Assembly: GCA_002299555.1 (NCBI GenBank)
Contig: DBOL01000091.1
Location: 1-18,750 of the forward strand
Reading direction: 5' to 3'
DNA: 18,750 nt
Source of the DNA: Candidatus Aminicenantes bacterium UBA647
GTDB taxonomy: Bacteria; Acidobacteriota; Aminicenantia; UBA2199
Part shown: positions 1 to 8,625 of the stretch, in pieces
Layout of the letters: every line of letters begins with the position of its first letter
Position numbering within the stretch: the stretch's first letter is position 1
Program-made: the position numbers and the translations under genes
Notes under the pieces: model-generated
The model's database searches: none
What the model was told of the DNA's origin: nothing
Seen by the model: the letters and a program-made list of their open reading frames with translations, nothing else

Positions 1-39
1 TTTTGAGTCCGTTGCGTCTGCCAATTCCGCCACTCCGGC
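1..39 (-). tRNA. tRNA-Leu(CAA), 5' part only (cut by window edge)
   Basis: Read on the minus strand from position 39, the sequence gives acceptor 5' strand GCCGGAG, then TG, a D-arm of the long leucine/serine type (GCG ... TTGGCAGA ... CGC), anticodon stem ACGGA and anticodon loop CTCAAAA. The loop reads anticodon CAA, which decodes Leu UUG. The gene runs off the left edge before the 3' anticodon stem and variable arm, so it is partial here only because of the window. A near-copy of its positions 8-26 reappears at 321-339, which suggests this tRNA has been an insertion site. Confidence 0.85.
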
Positions 40-87
40 ACGTCCTATATACCAGCACTTTTTCAAATCACTGATATAAAAAACATC

Positions 88-387
88 AAAGTGTGTCACA
101 TTGTGTGTCACTAGATTGCTCTAAAACTGCTCAAATCAGAGCTATTTCTTATGACCTGTAACACAAGATATTTTGAAGCCTGATTATATCACAGCAACTA
201 TTTACTGGCAAACGTTCGCTATAGGTCTCAAGTTTTGGGATTGGAGGGCTTTTATCCTCTTATTCCCAATGATCTATTCTACAGCCATTATCCCCTTTAT
301 ATACCGCAGAAGCATAAAATTCCGTTGCGTCAGCCAATTTTATTACCCTGTTCTTTTCAATAAATCAAAGAAGGGGTGAGACCCAAA
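88..387. repeat. Dispersed repeat, copy 1, containing a tRNA-Leu fragment
   Basis: This roughly 300-bp stretch aligns with 8719-9074. It begins with GTGTGTCAC, has its best conserved core at about 150-215 (ATGACCTGT, GATATTTTGAAGCC, GATTATATCACAGC, TTTACTGGCAAAC), shares CGCAGAAGCATAAAA near 305-319, and ends at AAAGAAGGGGT-AGACCCAA. Differences fall at all codon positions and the reading frames drift apart, so it is conserved as DNA or RNA rather than as protein. Positions 321-339 match tRNA-Leu positions 8-26 at 18 of 19 bases. No gene is seen in 40-667 apart from this repeat, the hairpin at 364-412 and a possible promoter at 591-619. Confidence 0.75.
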
Positions 388-412
388 CCCTAGACCTCAC
401 CCCTTCTTTGAT
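364..412. repeat. Perfect 17-bp inverted repeat (REP-like hairpin)
   Basis: The left arm 364-380 (ATCAAAGAAGGGGTGAG) is exactly complementary to 396-412, with a 15-nt loop at 381-395. No T-run follows on either strand, so a simple intrinsic terminator is unlikely. The left arm is also the last part of the repeat shared with 9052-9074, but copy 2 lacks the right arm. It looks like a REP-type palindrome; that is an inference. Confidence 0.7.
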
Positions 413-590
413 CCATTCTTGAAGTTAGTTTAAATTATAGATTTTTTATTTTTAATATGCTACCGTTTTTCTATGCTAATAACTTATTTAGGTTTTAAAC
501 ATTTTAAAAAAGTTTTCAACAGTTTTTTCATCAAAAATCAGGAGATTCGACAACCTATAAGTTTACTAAGAGTTTTACGTAAAAATGATT

Positions 591-619
591 TTCCTATCGG
601 TTTATTTTTAAGTTAAAAT
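591..619 (+). promoter_or_regulatory. Possible sigma70-type promoter of the transporter operon
   Basis: The -10 candidate TAAAAT at 614-619 matches TATAAT at five of six bases. Seventeen bases upstream, TTCCTA at 591-596 is only a weak -35 (three of six). Transcription would start near 626, leaving about 40 nt of leader that ends in the strong Shine-Dalgarno AAAAGGAGG (654-662), five bases before the ATG at 668. The region is AT-rich, so chance matches are likely. Confidence 0.3.
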
Positions 620-667
620 ACAAAGAGGGAAGGTGGATTTAGCAATATCTGTTAAAAGGAGGAAAAA

Positions 668-2281
668 ATGAAAAACAAAATACAAATGGTTTCTGCATCA
701 TTTATTGCATTAATATTTTGTATGTTGTTTGTTATATCCTGTGCATCTGTTGATGTTGTTACTTTTGAAAGAGAACCGGAATATATTTACGGCACAGGAA
801 GTGGAAAGAAGAAACAAGAGGCACAAGAATTGGCTCGGAATGATCTTATCGCTTCTGCTCTTGCTGAAACACAAGCAACCCAGTCCTATTTAAGGTCAAA
901 ACCAATTATCACTTCTGAAATGGCCAAATCTTTTAATCTGCCTAAAATATCTCCATATACGACTGAAAAAAAAGGAGGAAAGGTTGTTGTTGTCTTTCGG
1001 CTGAAACGGTCCGAATGGAAAATAATTAAAGACCGCCATGAATCGATCCTGCGGTCAGAATTGACAGCTGAATTTGGGGATTCGGTGCTCAACATTGAAA
1101 AATCCAGTTTGGACCGCCTGAATGTTGCGGTTGCTATTCTTACCCGGCTTCATAGTGAAGGTCTTTATTCCTCATTGACAACAACCAAACAGGGGTCGGC
1201 TTTATTTTCCGATTCCATCATAAACTGGTTCAAAGAACATCTGTCCTTAATTCAACCGACAGTGAATCTTGATAAGAACTTTATCAATGATGATTCTGTA
1301 TTGGATATTACTTTCCTTTCGGCTGATGGGAAACCCGTCGGGTCTCTCCCTCTTTCAGCCAAATGGACAGCCCCTGAAGTAGAATCAGAGGAAGAAATAT
1401 GCCTTACGGATTCTAAAGGGGTAGTCTCTCTTAAATTTCCCAATGACCCTGACCTCATAGATAAATATGTTAACCTCCTTCTGACCCCCGCTTTTTCTAA
1501 AAAAAGTGATGATACTCTTTTTCTTAAATCTTTAGACAATGCCTTTGACTGGGAATTTCAATTCCGTCATTTTAAGGATATAAAAAAATTCTTTATAAAT
1601 GAAATAGAGATTCCTGGGGGAGAATTTACTGCCGGGTCGGTTGAACAGGACAGACGTGCCGAACTGGATGAAGAGCCAAGAAAAGTAACAGTTGGTGCTT
1701 TTAGTATTGACAAGTTCCCTGTAACCAACGGGCAGTACCGTGTGTATCTTGAAGACATGAAAATCCCCGAATCTGAATACCCTGATTTTTGGGATGATTC
1801 TGATGCAGGCAATGAGGATCATCCTGTGGTAGGGATTTCACAAAAAGAAGCCCAGGCCTATGCCGAATGGTTAAACACACTTTTTGATATAAAAAAACGT
1901 CTCCCCACTGAAGATGAATGGGAAAAAGCAGCCCGTGGCGGCATGGAAGGCATTTATCCCTGGGGTGATGAGTCACCCAAAGATGATGTCCGGGCCAACT
2001 ATAACGGAAACAACCGTTATGATGGCACATCCCCTGTGGGAAGTTTTAAAAATGGCGTTAATGCTTTTGGGTTATTTGATATGGCAGGTAATGTATGGCA
2101 ATGGACATCAACATCTTCTGTGGAGCAAACCAGTGAAGGAAAGATAAAAATTATTGTTAAAGGTGGATCATGGATGGATGGACCCAATGAACTTCGAGTT
2201 TCAAACCGCAAAGAGCTTGATCCTTCAAAACAGTATGGGGATGTGGGATTCAGGCTTGTAAGGGAGGCTTTAAATGAATAA
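668..2281 (+). CDS. Lipoprotein with LPP20-like N-terminus and FGE/SUMF1-type domain
   Basis: 537 residues. A signal peptide with lipobox VISC (lipidated Cys25) sends the protein to the envelope. Residues about 35-130 (GTGSGKKKQEAQELAR and following) resemble the LPP20/SIMPL-like fold of small outer-membrane lipoproteins. Residues about 200-300 look like an Ig-like insert. Residues about 310-535 are a formylglycine-generating-enzyme (FGE/sulfatase-modifying factor) domain: IPGGEFTAGS, FSIDKFPVTNGQYRVYL, RLPTEDEWEKAARGG, YPWGDE, GLFDMAGNVWQWT, KGGSW, VGFRLVRE. True FGE enzymes use a cysteine pair in the C-terminal part; this domain has no cysteine at all, so it is more likely a ligand-binding or structural version. 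It opens a six-gene operon and overlaps the next gene by 8 nt. The role is unknown; the domain call is firm. Confidence 0.88.
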   Translation: MKNKIQMVSASFIALIFCMLFVISCASVDVVTFEREPEYIYGTGSGKKKQEAQELARNDLIASALAETQATQSYLRSKPIITSEMAKSFNLPKISPYTTEKKGGKVVVVFRLKRSEWKIIKDRHESILRSELTAEFGDSVLNIEKSSLDRLNVAVAILTRLHSEGLYSSLTTTKQGSALFSDSIINWFKEHLSLIQPTVNLDKNFINDDSVLDITFLSADGKPVGSLPLSAKWTAPEVESEEEICLTDSKGVVSLKFPNDPDLIDKYVNLLLTPAFSKKSDDTLFLKSLDNAFDWEFQFRHFKDIKKFFINEIEIPGGEFTAGSVEQDRRAELDEEPRKVTVGAFSIDKFPVTNGQYRVYLEDMKIPESEYPDFWDDSDAGNEDHPVVGISQKEAQAYAEWLNTLFDIKKRLPTEDEWEKAARGGMEGIYPWGDESPKDDVRANYNGNNRYDGTSPVGSFKNGVNAFGLFDMAGNVWQWTSTSSVEQTSEGKIKIIVKGGSWMDGPNELRVSNRKELDPSKQYGDVGFRLVREALNE

Positions 2282-3728
2282 AATTATATCACTTACACAT
2301 ATCAGTGCATTATTTTTAACACTATTGTTTATGGTTTCGTGTGCAACATTAGATACCACGAGAACCGGAAAACAAACCATACTGGACAAGGGTATTACTG
2401 CTTGGAACAGGCAGAATCCTGAAGCAGCACTCCATTATTGGTCAAGTCTTAAAAATAAAAAACAACGAGAGGTTTATATCAGCTATATTGATCAGTATAA
2501 AAAGGCAACAAAAGATCTGGATGATATTGTGTCTTCTCCTCCAAGAAAAGAATCACAATACCTCTCTGCATTTAATCGATTACACAAAACCTATGTCTCT
2601 CTTCCAGCGGTCCTGAAAATTCCAAAACCCACCGCCAAAAAGATGTCTGCCATGGCAGCCGGTCGTACTAGGGCGCTGCTTGACAAAAATAAAATTGATA
2701 TGGCCCGGAACATCATCACCCAGGCTGAAGAACGATATGGTAAATCAAAACAAACGGCACCCCTGCTGAGTGAAGTTGAAATCGTGACAGAATATAAAAA
2801 TAAAGAAAACCAGATCAATTCAAATCTCCAACAAATCCGTTCAACTGAAAATTTTTATGATAAAATAGACGGGTACGAGCGTGCCGTTATCTCCATTCAA
2901 AAGACCAGAGCAGAACTAAAAGAGAAGGCTGCTGATGAGGATCTGCAGGAGAATAAAGCCGTATCTTATGCAGACGGCAGACTCAAGAAAAAAATCCAGA
3001 GGGTCCGCCTTGAATCGAGACGAACACTGCGGGAACGTCAATATTCTTTCAAGGATCGTATTGGTGAAGAATTTGCCCGGGTCCCTGAAGGTGGCAAGCT
3101 TGGCTCCATGACACTCAAGGAAACCCTCGCCTTTCAAAAAGAGATCAAATCCAATATAGAGACAGCATACAAAGAAATGGAGGCATTTAATCGCAGATAT
3201 CCGTCGGTTATTGACAGCAAAATGCTCAGACAGGTTGAGAAACAGAAAAAAACTCTTGACAGCAAAATCGCCCAGGTTGAACGTGAAATCAGGACTGCAA
3301 GGAATATTGCCAGCCGTGGTAAACCTGTCTTTCCTTTAATGATCGGGCTTTTTAATCCTGAAAAAGGCGGGAAAAAGGGCAATAAAAAAAGCCGGCCGGC
3401 CCATCTCCGGGGAACAATTAAGAAAAATTCTCATTACTGGTGGGGTATGGTTTCCATTCCCAAAGATAAGCTCAATGATCTGGTCATTACCATGAAAGAT
3501 AATAGGCCCATCAGAGTCTTTGGAGAAAATACGAAATCCGGGACACGGATCAAAAATCTGAACGATCTGGTCAACCGAAGTTACAAAACGGGATATTCAT
3601 GGCCCGTTTTGAACGCCGGGAGTCAGCTTCCTTCGTCCAAATATTACATTGTGGTACCCGAAGGGAAAAATTCAAAGTATGAGGGTGAGACTGTCATTTA
3701 CAGCTCATTTATAACGAGGATGCGCTAA
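2274..3728 (+). CDS. Coiled-coil lipoprotein of unknown function
   Basis: 484 residues. The N-terminus is a lipoprotein signal with lipobox MVSC (Cys23). Residues about 30-345 are mostly charged and helical, rich in Lys, Glu, Gln and Arg with TPR-like or coiled-coil character (for example the stretch around ERYGKSKQTAPLLSEVEI and a long heptad-like run near 300-345). The last 130 residues are different: a Gly/Lys-rich linker (PEKGGKKGNKKSRP) and a beta-rich region with WWGMVSIP and a final YYIVVPEGK segment. I do not recognise a family. It starts inside the FGE-like gene (8-nt overlap) and its stop overlaps the next start by one base, so translation of the three genes is probably coupled. It probably works with the FGE-like lipoprotein next to the importer, but that is inference. 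Confidence 0.82.
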   Translation: MNKIISLTHISALFLTLLFMVSCATLDTTRTGKQTILDKGITAWNRQNPEAALHYWSSLKNKKQREVYISYIDQYKKATKDLDDIVSSPPRKESQYLSAFNRLHKTYVSLPAVLKIPKPTAKKMSAMAAGRTRALLDKNKIDMARNIITQAEERYGKSKQTAPLLSEVEIVTEYKNKENQINSNLQQIRSTENFYDKIDGYERAVISIQKTRAELKEKAADEDLQENKAVSYADGRLKKKIQRVRLESRRTLRERQYSFKDRIGEEFARVPEGGKLGSMTLKETLAFQKEIKSNIETAYKEMEAFNRRYPSVIDSKMLRQVEKQKKTLDSKIAQVEREIRTARNIASRGKPVFPLMIGLFNPEKGGKKGNKKSRPAHLRGTIKKNSHYWWGMVSIPKDKLNDLVITMKDNRPIRVFGENTKSGTRIKNLNDLVNRSYKTGYSWPVLNAGSQLPSSKYYIVVPEGKNSKYEGETVIYSSFITRMR

Positions 3729-5332
3729 TGATAAATAAAAAGAAAAAAGCTATTATAATTGGTATCGTCAGTATAGTAATTATAGGGATTGTAGTTCTAC
3801 TCTTTTTTCCCTGGGAAAAAGCACCGGAGGGAATTGTTATCGGGACGTCGAATCTTCCCGACTCACTTAATCCTATTCTGGAACAAAATACCCAGGCGAT
3901 CAATGCCAATGAACTTGTCTTTGATGGTCTTGTCAATTTTGAAGTTGATGCAGCCAGCAGAACAATAGGTTCTGAGTTTGCCATCGCTGAAAACATTACA
4001 CAGGACCCCGTGACCAAGAAAATATACACTGCAACCCTGCGGCAAATGAATTGGCATGATGGAACTGAGGTAACTGCAAAAGATGTGGTTTTTTCTTACA
4101 AAGCCTATGTCGAACCCGTCAATAAATCCCCTAAACGGGAATATCTTCTGTCTTTTATCAAGGATGTAAAGGCGATTGACGATAAAACAGTTCAAATTTT
4201 ATTTAATAATCCAATTCCGCCTTTTCGCGCGTTTCCTGTATTAACCTTTAAAATAATTCCTGAGACCTATAATGGGAAAAAACTTGCCTTTAATCTTCGC
4301 TCCGGAGAGAATGAACGCTTATTTGCTGTCCAGCCAATCGGAACAGGCCCTTTTAAGATGGCCTCCTGGGAGATCGGGAAGTGGCTGACCTTCAGCGCAA
4401 ATCTGGGTTATTTTAAGCGCGTCCCTGCTGCCGGAACCCTTGTCATCAGAAAATCCATTGATCCGGTTATACGACTCAATGAGTTTAGAAAAGGACGCAT
4501 AAACCTGATTCTTGAAACATCACCACTGGACCGCCCAAAGATTGAAGGTATATCAGGTGTTGATATCAATTGGTATATTCCCTATGCATTCTATAAAGTG
4601 GCCATTAATTCAAACGCTCCGTTATTCAACAATGTTTATGCTCGCAAAGCACTTTCCACTTCTCTGGACAGGTCTATCCTTGTTCCCAAAGTAACAGACA
4701 GAAAAGATGCTGTTCTCAATTACGGTCCTTTCCCCAGTAATCTGTTTTCTCTAAATATGAAGGAATACAATATTAAGCCTCTGGAAGATACAATGTCGTA
4801 TGATATTACCAAGGCACAAAAACTGGCCGTGTCCGGAGGGATAAATGAAAAGACTGCTATCCTTTTATATCCCGATTCATTGGGTGAATTCGGCAAACAG
4901 ATATCCGAGGGCCTGGTAAGACAATATGCCAACATTGGCTTAACCGTTACAGCCAAAAGAACAGGAGACCAGGTGTTCAACCGCCTTGTCTTTGTGGAGA
5001 AAGACTATGAGCTTGCCCTTCTTTATTGTGACGGTTTCGATAATCTGTATTCAGATTCAGACAAATGGTATCGCTCAGATGGCATGTATAACATTTCCGG
5101 AATACGGGACTATGAACTGGACAAGTTGTTTGATACCTGGGACAAAACCGTTATTATGCATGACTGGACACAGGTAACCCGGCAAATTCATAATCTGATT
5201 TTATCGAATGCTCCCGCAGTATATCTGTTTACTATTGAAAAGGATGTATATTCCCGCAAAATAAAGAACATTGTCATTACTTCAGATAATCCATTTCTTT
5301 CAGCTGAAAACTGGTCATTGTCAGGTTTATAA
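3728..5332 (+). CDS. Membrane-anchored family 5 ABC solute-binding protein
   Basis: 534 residues. It binds the substrate outside the membrane and delivers it to the permeases encoded downstream. The family (SBP_bac_5, the DppA/OppA/NikA group) is shown by the DSLNPILEQN opening, NWHDGTEVTAKDVVFSYK, QPIGTGPFKMASWEIGKW and VYARKALSTSLDRSILV. Instead of a lipobox it has a lysine-rich start followed by one hydrophobic helix (about residues 8-27) ending in FFPWEKA. It is therefore probably held in the inner membrane by an uncleaved anchor. The ATG overlaps the preceding stop by one base (TAATG). The substrate cannot be read from the sequence; peptides, nickel chelates and other small ligands are all known for the family. 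Confidence 0.9.
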   Translation: MINKKKKAIIIGIVSIVIIGIVVLLFFPWEKAPEGIVIGTSNLPDSLNPILEQNTQAINANELVFDGLVNFEVDAASRTIGSEFAIAENITQDPVTKKIYTATLRQMNWHDGTEVTAKDVVFSYKAYVEPVNKSPKREYLLSFIKDVKAIDDKTVQILFNNPIPPFRAFPVLTFKIIPETYNGKKLAFNLRSGENERLFAVQPIGTGPFKMASWEIGKWLTFSANLGYFKRVPAAGTLVIRKSIDPVIRLNEFRKGRINLILETSPLDRPKIEGISGVDINWYIPYAFYKVAINSNAPLFNNVYARKALSTSLDRSILVPKVTDRKDAVLNYGPFPSNLFSLNMKEYNIKPLEDTMSYDITKAQKLAVSGGINEKTAILLYPDSLGEFGKQISEGLVRQYANIGLTVTAKRTGDQVFNRLVFVEKDYELALLYCDGFDNLYSDSDKWYRSDGMYNISGIRDYELDKLFDTWDKTVIMHDWTQVTRQIHNLILSNAPAVYLFTIEKDVYSRKIKNIVITSDNPFLSAENWSLSGL

Positions 5333-5333
5333 A

Positions 5334-6218
5334 TTGAGATTTATTAGATTTTTTGTCTATGAATTCCTCTTGCGAGGCATTTTGTTCGCCATATTGGGGA
5401 CAATGGGGCTTGTATCCCTGTATTTTCTCGCTATTGGCGTACCCATTGAAAAATATGCAGAAGCGGGTTATTCATTTTTACTGCTTTTAACCGGTTCTAC
5501 TGATTTTTCAATGGCACATCCCGGATACAGTGCATCTGCCATAATCATGTCTGGAGCAGGAATTACACTGCCGCTTGCCATTATATCTCTGGTTATTCTT
5601 GTACTTATCGCCTTGTCATGTGCTGCGATCTCAACAACAACTGAGTATCTTGAGAAAAAACATGGGAACAAAATCATACCAAAATTTCTAGTATTCGGGA
5701 AATCTATTTCAATTTTGCTGGCAGCTATTCCCTTATTTGTTGGCTTCTGGGTATTTGGAGAAAGCTATGGGAATAATGCCCCGTTTTTGCTGATTGCCTT
5801 CATTACCATCACCCTTGGAGGACTTGGGTGGGACGCTTCCAGATTTTTATTGACAGATATGCATCGCCAGATGGGTACCACCCACACCATGGTATTCAGC
5901 ACATTGGGACTTCCGTTGGGCAGGCTGTTTCCCCTTCCGGGCACATTCTCAGGATATCTGCTCTCGTCAAGTTTTCCCAGATTTATACCTTATCTTGCCG
6001 GAAAGGTTCCGGCGATTATCGGAGGGGTCACCATTGCTGAAATCATTTTCTCTTTCCCAGGCCTTGGAAGTACCCTATTGGATGCTCTTCTTGTCCGAAA
6101 CACGGATCTTCTCATTGCCAGTGTGTTTATACTGCTCTGCGTAAACGCGATTGTCACGTTTGCAGTCAAGACGGTCTTATTCTTTTTGTATCCGAGGTTG
6201 TATGAAAAAGCCATTTAA
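5334..6218 (+). CDS. DppB-type ABC transporter permease
   Basis: 294 residues from a TTG start. The frame stays open upstream to an ATG at 5271, but that would place 62 bases inside the binding-protein gene. TTG at 5334 lies one base after the preceding stop and gives MRFIRFFVYEFLLRGILFAIL, the usual start of DppB-like permeases. The protein has about six membrane helices, the cytoplasmic EAA-like loop near MGTTHTMVFSTLGLPLGRL, and the C-terminal IAEIIFSFPGLGSTLLDAL that is typical of DppB/OppB. It would form half of the membrane channel with the next gene. The Shine-Dalgarno is weak (AGG at 5323-5325), so translational coupling is likely. The family call is good; the exact start is less certain. 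Confidence 0.85.
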   Translation: MRFIRFFVYEFLLRGILFAILGTMGLVSLYFLAIGVPIEKYAEAGYSFLLLLTGSTDFSMAHPGYSASAIIMSGAGITLPLAIISLVILVLIALSCAAISTTTEYLEKKHGNKIIPKFLVFGKSISILLAAIPLFVGFWVFGESYGNNAPFLLIAFITITLGGLGWDASRFLLTDMHRQMGTTHTMVFSTLGLPLGRLFPLPGTFSGYLLSSSFPRFIPYLAGKVPAIIGGVTIAEIIFSFPGLGSTLLDALLVRNTDLLIASVFILLCVNAIVTFAVKTVLFFLYPRLYEKAI

Positions 6219-6999
6219 TTATCTGAAGAATTTCTGCATATTTCTCTTGGTATCACCATTTCTTGCTGTCTGGGTGCCTTCAATCTTAGATGGTTTACTT
6301 ACAGATCTTACGCCTGCCTATCGTTCGTCCTTGGTTCTTTCATTCCAACAGCTTTCCATTACCCTTTTGGCTACACTATTGTTTGCGGCATCAATCACGC
6401 TAACCCTTGGATATATCAGCATATTGTGGTCGATTATCGGTAAAATTATAGCATCGGTTCTTGAGGCAATAGAATCAGTTCCGGCCATATTGATCGTCCT
6501 TTTTTCTTATGCACCGGTATCAGGTTATCTTGCCAGTCACTCTGAGGCTTCTTCTTCTGTTGTTTCTCTCATGATCTTCGTTTTTGCTGCAACTCTGACA
6601 ATCCTGCCGGAATCAATACGGGGAATCACCCTTCCGCTGGGTGAATTATATTACCAGAAATACAGCCTTTCATTCCGGTCATATGGGTTCAGACGAAGAA
6701 AAATACTTGCCGTACTCATGGGAACAGATGTCATGCGCCATGCTTTTAAACGGATAGCTGCAGGGATTCTCCTGAAAATACTTGTTTTGGATTGTTCATT
6801 CGGTTTTATCATCCAGCTGGGCTTCGGCAGTTATGGGACACCGGCACATGCAAGTCCAGGCGCCTTAATTGCTGCAAACCGTGATGCCCTTTTCCAAGGA
6901 GGATCTCCTCTTCTTTTTTGGCTTCCGGTTCTGCCTCTTGTCATGATAAGCATTGCATTTCTTCTTATCCTTACAAACAGTAAGGAGAATGAAATATGA
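6202..6999 (+). CDS. DppC-type ABC transporter permease
   Basis: 265 residues, starting MKKPFNYLKNFCIFLLVSPF. This ATG has GAGG at 6194-6197 just upstream and follows the pattern of DppC-like proteins; an ATG at 6151 in the same frame would add 17 residues of no recognisable kind and overlap the previous gene by 68 bases. With the chosen start the overlap is 17 bases. The protein has about six hydrophobic helices. The coupling loop region (SLSFRSYGFRRRKILAVLMG) and the segment ILVLDCSFGFIIQLGFGSYG correspond to the end of the BPD_transp_1 domain. It pairs with the DppB-like permease and its stop overlaps the ATPase start (ATGA). Confidence 0.85.
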   Translation: MKKPFNYLKNFCIFLLVSPFLAVWVPSILDGLLTDLTPAYRSSLVLSFQQLSITLLATLLFAASITLTLGYISILWSIIGKIIASVLEAIESVPAILIVLFSYAPVSGYLASHSEASSSVVSLMIFVFAATLTILPESIRGITLPLGELYYQKYSLSFRSYGFRRRKILAVLMGTDVMRHAFKRIAAGILLKILVLDCSFGFIIQLGFGSYGTPAHASPGALIAANRDALFQGGSPLLFWLPVLPLVMISIAFLLILTNSKENEI

Positions 7000-8477
7000 A
7001 ATCATATCCGCTGATACTTGATAACTTTTCTGTAACCCTTTTTGATAGAACGCTTTTCAATATCGACTCCTTTATACCTGAGCCTGGAACGTCAACCGCG
7101 ATAACAGGCATGACCGGTACAGGCAAGTCAGTTCTTCTCAATGCATTGGCAGGATTGCTGCCTGCCTATCCGTTTAAACTGACTGGTTCAATGAAACTGA
7201 ATGGATTTTATGCCTACCAAGATGGTGTCAAAACCAACTATAAAACCTGGAACCAAATCAGGCAAAAAGGAATTGTGTTTGTTCCTGCAGAAAGTGCCCA
7301 GGCCATGAACCCATCCCTTTCCCTTGAACAGAACCTGAAGCTTCTTGCACCGGATTCCCATGATCTCATTGAACAAAGACTCAAAGAGTACTTTGGAATA
7401 GACTTTAAAAAATTTACCAAGTTCTACCCTGACGAAGTTAGCGGAGGCGAACTCCAGCGAATAACACTGATGATTCTCCTCTCAAGACAGGGAGGCCTGC
7501 TTTATCTAGACGAACCAACCGTTAATCTGGATCGCAACCTTCGCAAACGGTTTATCCAATTTCTCAACAAAGAGGTACTCACCCAAAAAGACAAAACCAT
7601 TCTGATGGCAAGCCATGATATTGACTTTGTCAGAGCGCTTTCCATGGATACAATCATAGCACTTGAAGATGGTCAATTAAAATACCTGGATGCCCTTCCC
7701 GAAAGCTCCGGGTATGAAAAACCAAAGCCGAAAGAAATCACAGGCCCGGGGCTGGAGCTTCAAAAAGTATCACAACATTACAAGATCAGGGGGTTATTTG
7801 GTGAACATGACTTTTATGCATTCAGAAAGCTGAGTATGAAATTTTCTGAGTCAATAATATATGGAATCTTAGGCCCAAGTGGATGTGGCAAAACAAGCAT
7901 GATCCGATCTATTCTTCGTCTTATTGACGGGACCACCGGAAATATAGTTCTGGACAAACAGAATCTTGTGGAACTGAAACAAAAGGAAAACGGAAATGAC
8001 CCTGTCGCATTTAAACCTTTCCGAAAAAAAATGAGCGTTGTACAGCAGGATTCCCGTTTTGCTTTTTTCCCGGATCTTTCAATCAGGGATTCATTCACTC
8101 AGATCTATCCCCAACAAAGCTTTGGGGCAGTTGACGATAATTATTTACTTAAAAATTACATGGATAAGCTTCTTCTTCCTTTTGAACTTTTGGAAAAATT
8201 GCCAAGAAATTTAAGCTCAGGTGAAATGAAGCGGATGGACATTCTTCGCTCTCTTATCTCAAAACCAAAAGTCCTTTTGCTGGATGAACCTTTCGCGCAT
8301 ATCGACTTTAAAACCCGCACACTTGTCATGCAGACCATATCAGAATACCTTGCAAAGAATCAGGTCGTTGTTCTTGTGGTCACCCATGAAGATTTTGATC
8401 TTAAATATTTTATTGATGAAGATTTAGATTTTCTGAGCATTGCTGATAATAAGCAGAGACTGACTCATCGGAAATGA
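6996..8477 (+). CDS. Fused two-domain ABC ATPase (DppD-DppF type)
   Basis: 493 residues carrying two complete nucleotide-binding domains, which are usually two separate proteins in Dpp/Opp/Nik systems. Domain 1: Walker A GMTGTGKS (38-45), signature VSGGELQR (148-155), Walker B LLYLDEP (168-174), His207. Domain 2 (from about 250): Walker A GPSGCGKT (293-300), signature LSSGEMKR (406-413), Walker B VLLLDEP (426-432), His464. In domain 1 the usual Q-loop glutamine is apparently replaced by alanine (FVPAESAQAMNP, Ala98); domain 2 keeps it (VVQQDS). The second signature has SSG instead of SGG. The fusion powers uptake through the two permeases and is the last gene of the operon (4-nt overlap with the permease). 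There is no strong terminator right after it. Confidence 0.92.
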   Translation: MKSYPLILDNFSVTLFDRTLFNIDSFIPEPGTSTAITGMTGTGKSVLLNALAGLLPAYPFKLTGSMKLNGFYAYQDGVKTNYKTWNQIRQKGIVFVPAESAQAMNPSLSLEQNLKLLAPDSHDLIEQRLKEYFGIDFKKFTKFYPDEVSGGELQRITLMILLSRQGGLLYLDEPTVNLDRNLRKRFIQFLNKEVLTQKDKTILMASHDIDFVRALSMDTIIALEDGQLKYLDALPESSGYEKPKPKEITGPGLELQKVSQHYKIRGLFGEHDFYAFRKLSMKFSESIIYGILGPSGCGKTSMIRSILRLIDGTTGNIVLDKQNLVELKQKENGNDPVAFKPFRKKMSVVQQDSRFAFFPDLSIRDSFTQIYPQQSFGAVDDNYLLKNYMDKLLLPFELLEKLPRNLSSGEMKRMDILRSLISKPKVLLLDEPFAHIDFKTRTLVMQTISEYLAKNQVVVLVVTHEDFDLKYFIDEDLDFLSIADNKQRLTHRK

Positions 8478-8625
8478 GTTTTATTTCCTATACTATCTTT
8501 TAAAAAATGTTTGAATCTCCCTTGCCTTATCTTATGAGACAAAACGATCTGTCCTGAATTATTAAGATTCGCTTACGATGATTGAAGAAATTATAAATTT
8601 TAAAAAAGTTAAAATAGGAATTATT

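Noticed and set aside
88..115. Repeated GTGTGTCAC words suggesting a CRISPR or iteron array
   Set aside because: Only two or three short copies with irregular spacing and no spacer pattern or replication gene nearby.
173..379. Small open frame starting at TTG within repeat copy 1, with about 20 residues similar to one in copy 2
   Set aside because: No Shine-Dalgarno, the frames diverge after about 20 residues, and changes are spread over all codon positions. The similarity comes from the DNA repeat.
1567..2211. Several minus-strand open frames opposite the FGE-like domain
   Set aside because: They have no ribosome-binding sites or recognisable motifs and are antisense to a clearly coding region.
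5271..5333. Upstream ATG extension of the DppB-like permease
   Set aside because: It would overlap the binding-protein gene by 62 bases and add residues unlike the family N-terminus.
6151..6201. Upstream ATG extension of the DppC-like permease
   Set aside because: The extra residues are the previous gene read in another frame; ATG 6202 has a Shine-Dalgarno and a family-like start.
8470..8488. GGAAAT...ATTTCC hairpin at the end of the transporter operon
   Set aside because: Only a 6-bp AT-rich stem with no clean T-run; too weak to call a terminator.
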